In this document: positions 45,611 to 49,319 of the stretch, piece after piece
Position numbering within the stretch: the stretch's first letter is position 1
How the letters are laid out: each line of letters opens with the position of its first letter
NCBI GenBank assembly: GCA_016937215.1
Contig: JAFGWI010000227.1
Location: 1-49,319, forward strand
Origin: Spirochaetales bacterium
Lineage (GTDB): Bacteria; Spirochaetota; Spirochaetia; SZUA-6; JAFGRV01
Length of the DNA stretch: 49,319 nucleotides
Direction: 5' to 3'
Notes under the pieces: generated by a model
Told to the model about the DNA's origin: nothing
Seen by the model: only the letters and a program-made list of their open reading frames with translations
Database searches by the model: none
Made by a program: the position numbers and the translations under genes

Positions 45611-45760
45611 GGGCGTTGCCTGGTTTCGCTCCGCTACACCAGGCCGGGCTTTACGGCACTCCGCCTTCCGGCTTCGAAGCCCTTTTACGCGTTTATCGCG
45701 AAAAAGGGCTTGTCGTCGTTTTTTTGAAAAAAAACGCCTCCTGCCTCCAATCCCTAACGC
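45611..45760 (+). repeat. Dispersed intergenic repeat, copy 6
   Basis: Begins GGGCGTTGCCTGGTTTCGC, core CAGGCCGGGCTTTACGGC, hairpins agcccttttacgcg/cgcgaaaaagggct-like and cgtttttttg/aaaaaaaacg, and ends CCAATCCCTAACGC. It fills the gap between convergent genes, sense with respect to the Rieske gene, and stops three bases from the agmatinase stop codon. Confidence 0.85.
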
Positions 45761-45763
45761 GTG

Positions 45764-46621
45764 TTATGAGTCGGATTCCTCTGAAAAAATCAGGCTGAGA
45801 AACTGGTACACCAGTTTGGCGGCCACAAAATCGGAAACCCTTTCCTGTTGCGGACAGAGTTCAACCACATCAAAGGCCACCACTTTTTTGTGCTTTACCA
45901 TTTTCTGAAAGAGTGAAATCACATCATCCCAGAATAAACCGCCAGGCTCGGGTGTGCCGGTTGAAGGGAGCAGTGAAGGGTCAAAGGCGTCCAGATCGAT
46001 AGTCACATAAACCTGGTCACCCAGTTTTGAAATCAATTCATCCTGCCAATACGGGTTCTGCTTTATGGTATGGGCAAAAAAGACCCGGGACTTATCCATG
46101 TTGGTTTTTTCACTTGAGTCCATGCTGCGTATACCAGCCTGAACAATGGGGCCAAGCTCCTGCAAGCGGGCCATAACACAGGCATGATTGTAAATCGAGC
46201 CTTCGTATTTGCTTCGCAGATCGCTGTGAGCGTCGAGCTGTAAAAATGAGAGCCCATGAAAATGCCCTGCCGCGGCCTGGGCTGCTCCAATAGTCACCGA
46301 GTGTTCACCTCCCAGAACCACGGGAAAACGCCCGGCTTTTATAATATCAGCCACTTGGTGGCGTACCGACGCAACCATGTTCTCGGGGCTGGAAAAATCC
46401 AGATCAGCCCAGCGTGTGTGAATACCCTGTTGGTACACTTCGGAGTCAGTGATAATGTCGTAGAACTCCAGGTGAGGCGAAGCGTCGATAATGGCAGCGG
46501 GCCCTTTGTCCGCGCCTTTAATCCAGGTGGAGGTGCCGTCATAGGGCACGGGCAGAATGACGATTCTGGAATCTTCTTCCCGGGGCTGGGGAATTTCCGG
46601 TTCTAAAAAATGCTTTTTCAT
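45764..46621 (-). CDS. speB: Agmatinase (arginase/ureohydrolase family)
   Basis: A 285-residue cytosolic enzyme of the arginase family. All manganese ligands are visible: His107 in GGEHS, Asp130-His132-Asp134 in DAHSD and Asp209-Asp211 in DLDAFDPS, plus YNHAC (144-148). Length and motif spacing fit SpeB-type agmatinases, which cleave agmatine to putrescine and urea. No arginine decarboxylase or spermidine synthase gene is adjacent, so guanidinobutyrase or another ureohydrolase remains possible. Convergent with the Rieske gene across repeat copy 6. Confidence 0.85.
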   Translation of the reverse strand: MKKHFLEPEIPQPREEDSRIVILPVPYDGTSTWIKGADKGPAAIIDASPHLEFYDIITDSEVYQQGIHTRWADLDFSSPENMVASVRHQVADIIKAGRFPVVLGGEHSVTIGAAQAAAGHFHGLSFLQLDAHSDLRSKYEGSIYNHACVMARLQELGPIVQAGIRSMDSSEKTNMDKSRVFFAHTIKQNPYWQDELISKLGDQVYVTIDLDAFDPSLLPSTGTPEPGGLFWDDVISLFQKMVKHKKVVAFDVVELCPQQERVSDFVAAKLVYQFLSLIFSEESDS

Positions 46622-46889
46622 GATTTGTTGTAGCCGGGAACAGGCGAACTGTCAAGATGGTTTTATGGGTACCAGCTATTTTCGGTGATCAGTCTTTTTT
46701 ACCGTGCTTGTGAATTCACTTTTTTGACAGACCGCACATGCTTCATGTTGATTTTGCGCCCCCTGGTGTTTGTTTTTTAAGCTCAAAATACGAAATTGTT
46801 ACTCATGAATATCTGGTCTCAAGCCCTTATGCATCCAGGACCCAGTAGGCGAAGTAAATACTCATTATTTTGGTTATGAAACTAGTTTC
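46622..46889. other. Intergenic stretch with no supported gene
   Basis: About 270 bases upstream of the agmatinase gene; should hold its promoter, but no clear -35/-10 pair was found. Confidence 0.4.
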
Positions 46890-47124
46890 GCCTTAGGGAT
46901 CAAAGCTAAGAGGAGGTTTTTTTAAAAAAAACCGATGAAAAGTTATTGGCCGAAATTATTTTGCTTCCAGGTTTCAGGGACGAGTAATAAATGGGAAGCA
47001 GGGTTCAATAAGCGTACGGCGAGTTGAGGCTCACCTCCTATTCGATCAACCCAAAACTTCGGAGGCAAAAGCCAAAGTGGCAGAGGGCCCGGCCTGCCAT
47101 GCCCCTGGGCGCAAGGCCACGCCT
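46890..47124 (-). repeat. Dispersed intergenic repeat, copy 7 (degenerate, enlarged)
   Basis: On the minus strand it begins AGGCGTGGCC, has a GGCAGGCCGGGC core and ends in ATCCCTAAGGC. The segment gaggaggttttttt...aaaaaaccgatgaaaag is shared with copy 5. It is longer (235 bases) and more decayed than the others, and it lies between divergent genes, not after a stop codon. Confidence 0.55.
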
Positions 47125-47174
47125 AAAAAAAATCCGGAAACCAATGGATTTTCTAGGTTATCCATATCAGAAAT

Positions 47175-47203
47175 TTGCGAATATCACTTTTGTATATTAC
47201 AAT
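47175..47203 (+). promoter_or_regulatory. Possible sigma-70 promoter of the polytopic chemoreceptor
   Basis: TTGCGA (47175-47180), 17-base spacer, TACAAT (47198-47203), about 33 bases before the ATG. A GGAGAG ribosome site follows. Confidence 0.5.
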
Positions 47204-47236
47204 GATTGTCAGTAAATCATATGCTATGGAGAGTTT

Positions 47237-49180
47237 ATGAAAACCGGAAAAATCAGCTTGGCTGTGATTGGTGTTTTACTGGCTGTATCGCTTTTTATGG
47301 TTACGGGAATGCGCGTTTTTAACAGTTTTTTTGTGGAGCGCAGGCTGGAATCAGCCACCGAGAGGTTATCGGTTTTTTTGGTTATTGTGGCCGTGCTGCT
47401 GACCATTGCCTCGGTCATTATCAAGCGTATTCTTGAGCCCCTGGAGATGATTCTGGTAAAGCTGGATCAGGGACAAATGCCTGGGTTGGATAAACGCCTG
47501 GCTGCCCGGAAAGGCATTAATTTGCTGCCTATGGTTTTTATTCTGGTAAATGTGATCGGATTTTTTCTGGGGCCCATTATCATGATGCTAGTGAGTTTTC
47601 TGACCAGAGGCGAGAGTGTTTTCACTACACAGAATGCCTTGACAGTGGTCTATAATGTTTCAATTGGCCTGGTTTCGGCCCTTGAGGAAATTTTGCTTTC
47701 CAATATCATTTTGTCCAGAGCCAAGCGAAGGCTTGGAATTCATCAGCTCAATAAGCGGGGCGGCAAGGATGTGCCCCTGGCTGTCAGGAATGTGCTATTA
47801 CCCATGGCACTTTGTTTGTTTGTGGGGCTGACAGTTTTCACCGCTGGCTGGGGTTATTTGCAGGAAGCCATGGGCGGTTATGAGGACCAGGTAAGGGACA
47901 ACAAAATCTCCTCGCTCAGCTATCAGGAGGGGGAAAGGCTCTATTTAGGAGAGCTTGGTTTTGCCCTTTTTTTTATTCTGACGGTGTCTGGTTTGGTGGC
48001 GTTGAGTTATTCCATGGATAATGTGAATCAGATCAAGGGGCTTAAAAACCAGCTTTTGCAGTTCCGGCAGGGCAAGGGTGATTTGACTCTGCGCTGTGAC
48101 ATTGTGCATTTTGATGAACTGGGCGAGCTTTCCGGTGAAATCAATCTGTTCATCGATTTTCTTCACGGGCTGCTTAGCAAGGTAAAAGAGGCTGTCGGCG
48201 GGGTAACAGGCGCCACACAGTCACTGAACCATTCCCTTCTGGATATGGGACAAACCCTTGAGGGGCTTCGGCTGTCCTCAACAGAGGTAAGAACTTCCTC
48301 AAAAGACCAGATTTCAGTGGCTGAAAACACCAAAGATGTTGTGGAAGAGATCCTTAAAACCATCGATGAGCTGAACAGCAGTATCGAGGCCCAGGCCTCT
48401 TTTGTGGAAGAAAGTTCATCGGCCATTACCGAGATGACTGCTGGCATCATGAACATTAATCAGACAGTTCAAAAAGCCAATGAGATGTCCAAAGGGCTTG
48501 AGAAAATGTCCCTTTTGGGCGATGAAAAAATTGCCGATACCCTTGAAAAAATGAATGATATAGCCCGGGCTTCGGAAATTGTGGAGGAGATTGTGGCCAT
48601 GATTTCAACAGTCGCCGAACAGACCGACATGCTGGCCCTGAACGCGGCCATAGAAGCAGCCCACGCGGGAGAAAGCGGCAAGGGCTTTGCCGTGGTGGCC
48701 GAGGAGATTCGTAAACTTGCCGAGGATAGCAATTCCAGCACCAGCGATATCAGCAATCAGCTTAAGGAGATAAAACAGCAGATTCGCTCGGGGGTCAGCT
48801 CTTCAGAGGAAACCAGCAACACCTTGCAGAATATCATCAGTGAAATCGGGAAGCAGCTTGTTATGATCTCTGAAATCGCCAATGCCATTGGAGAACAGAG
48901 TGCCGGGGCAAAGCAAATCCTTACAGCTACTGAGACCGTGGTCTCAACCACACAAAGCATGAAGGATACAGCCCAGTTGCAGCGTCAGAAAAACCAGGCC
49001 ATTCAGAACCAGCTTGGCCAGCTTCTGGATTCATCCCAGCTGATTGAAAAGCGGGTGGGGGTGCAAATGACTCAATACGAATCATTAAAAACCCTTGTGG
49101 AAAAGATCAAAAAGGTTTTTGACGCTAACCAGGACCTGGTGGCCCAGCTGGAAGACAGGATTTCCCTTTTCCGGGTATAG
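47237..49180 (+). CDS. Methyl-accepting chemotaxis protein with polytopic membrane sensor
   Basis: A 647-residue chemoreceptor. The N-terminal half carries about six membrane helices (about 6-25, 43-62, 94-117, 130-150, 186-208, 238-260) with only short loops, in place of the usual two helices and a periplasmic ligand domain. A HAMP-like segment (about 265-315) and a full signalling domain follow, with the conserved tip [21 protein letters not shown] split across about 470-490. It may sense membrane state, a hydrophobic ligand or redox/energy state; no ligand can be named. GGAGAG ribosome site. A partial repeat starts 11 bases after the stop. Confidence 0.88.
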   Translation: MKTGKISLAVIGVLLAVSLFMVTGMRVFNSFFVERRLESATERLSVFLVIVAVLLTIASVIIKRILEPLEMILVKLDQGQMPGLDKRLAARKGINLLPMVFILVNVIGFFLGPIIMMLVSFLTRGESVFTTQNALTVVYNVSIGLVSALEEILLSNIILSRAKRRLGIHQLNKRGGKDVPLAVRNVLLPMALCLFVGLTVFTAGWGYLQEAMGGYEDQVRDNKISSLSYQEGERLYLGELGFALFFILTVSGLVALSYSMDNVNQIKGLKNQLLQFRQGKGDLTLRCDIVHFDELGELSGEINLFIDFLHGLLSKVKEAVGGVTGATQSLNHSLLDMGQTLEGLRLSSTEVRTSSKDQISVAENTKDVVEEILKTIDELNSSIEAQASFVEESSSAITEMTAGIMNINQTVQKANEMSKGLEKMSLLGDEKIADTLEKMNDIARASEIVEEIVAMISTVAEQTDMLALNAAIEAAHAGESGKGFAVVAEEIRKLAEDSNSSTSDISNQLKEIKQQIRSGVSSSEETSNTLQNIISEIGKQLVMISEIANAIGEQSAGAKQILTATETVVSTTQSMKDTAQLQRQKNQAIQNQLGQLLDSSQLIEKRVGVQMTQYESLKTLVEKIKKVFDANQDLVAQLEDRISLFRV

Positions 49181-49191
49181 TCGATTTCTTT

Positions 49192-49319
49192 GGGCGTTGC
49201 CTGGGGTGTAAAATCTACGACAGTTATATAAAACTTTTTGCCCCCATTTTTTATAGGATTTATTTGCATCTTTTAAGCTTTTCATAAAAAAAGGTTACCC
49301 ATGTCATTCTGAGGAGGTA
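49192..49319 (+). repeat. Dispersed intergenic repeat, copy 8 (partial), and edge sequence
   Basis: Begins GGGCGTTGCCTGGGG 11 bases after the chemoreceptor stop, in the sense direction, but the core and CCCTAACGC end are not found before the window closes. The last bases (gtcattctgaggagg, about 49301-49317) look like the start of another intergenic repeat cut by the edge. Confidence 0.45.

Overview
The window reads as a chromosomal segment from a motile, plant-polysaccharide-degrading diderm bacterium. A spirochaete (Spirochaetota) is my best guess. The reasons are a FapA/DUF342 protein next to a J-domain membrane protein, a membrane-anchored PilZ protein of spirochaete type, a vWA protein, and chemoreceptors and a sensor kinase with sugar-binding-protein-like domains. 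The phylum call is inference; there is no rRNA or marker gene here to settle it. No tRNA, rRNA, CRISPR array, transposase gene or replication origin was seen.

Layout. 1-5.4 kb: J-domain protein, FapA-like protein and an Sfp-type phosphopantetheinyl transferase, all on +. 5.4-24.1 kb: a run of seven secreted, multimodular glycoside hydrolase genes, all on the minus strand and several with their own intrinsic terminator: GH45, GH43, GH10, a beta-helix GH141-like enzyme, GH9, a GH59-like enzyme and a second GH43. Every one carries a type-I-like dockerin. Four carry a LamG-dockerin tail, and others carry CBM5/12-like, CBM6, CBM60-like or jelly-roll modules. 24.7-27.7 kb: a one-piece cytosolic LacI-sensor/histidine kinase/receiver/LuxR regulator, a good candidate controller of this locus. 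28.2-36.6 kb: a beta-propeller lipoprotein, a DUF3160 protein whose domain is interrupted by a cohesin-like module plus dockerin, a small cohesin-like protein with tandem dockerins, and a secreted vWA protein. 36.7-38.4 kb: a GH30 xylanase with dockerin. 39.5-49.2 kb: a chemoreceptor whose sugar-binding domain looks circularly permuted, a conserved-looking unknown protein, a PilZ protein, a Rieske oxygenase, an agmatinase-like enzyme and a polytopic chemoreceptor.

How it fits together. Eight hydrolases cover cellulose and decorated xylan and share one dockerin type with a nearly invariant helix signature (IVDALLxAQYYVGL). Three proteins carry cohesin-like modules, and each of these also carries one to two dockerins. 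This looks like a non-classical, adaptor-type cellulosome: no long multi-cohesin scaffoldin, but cohesin-plus-dockerin proteins that could chain or branch. That is inference; the cohesin-like modules might instead be plain beta-sandwich carbohydrate-binding modules. Two dockerin relics show that further dockerin genes existed and decayed.

The window also holds eight copies of an intergenic repeat family (5' GGGCGTT, 3' CCCTAACGC, internal hairpins), most placed just after stop codons in the sense direction, and two unrelated palindromic MITE-like elements.
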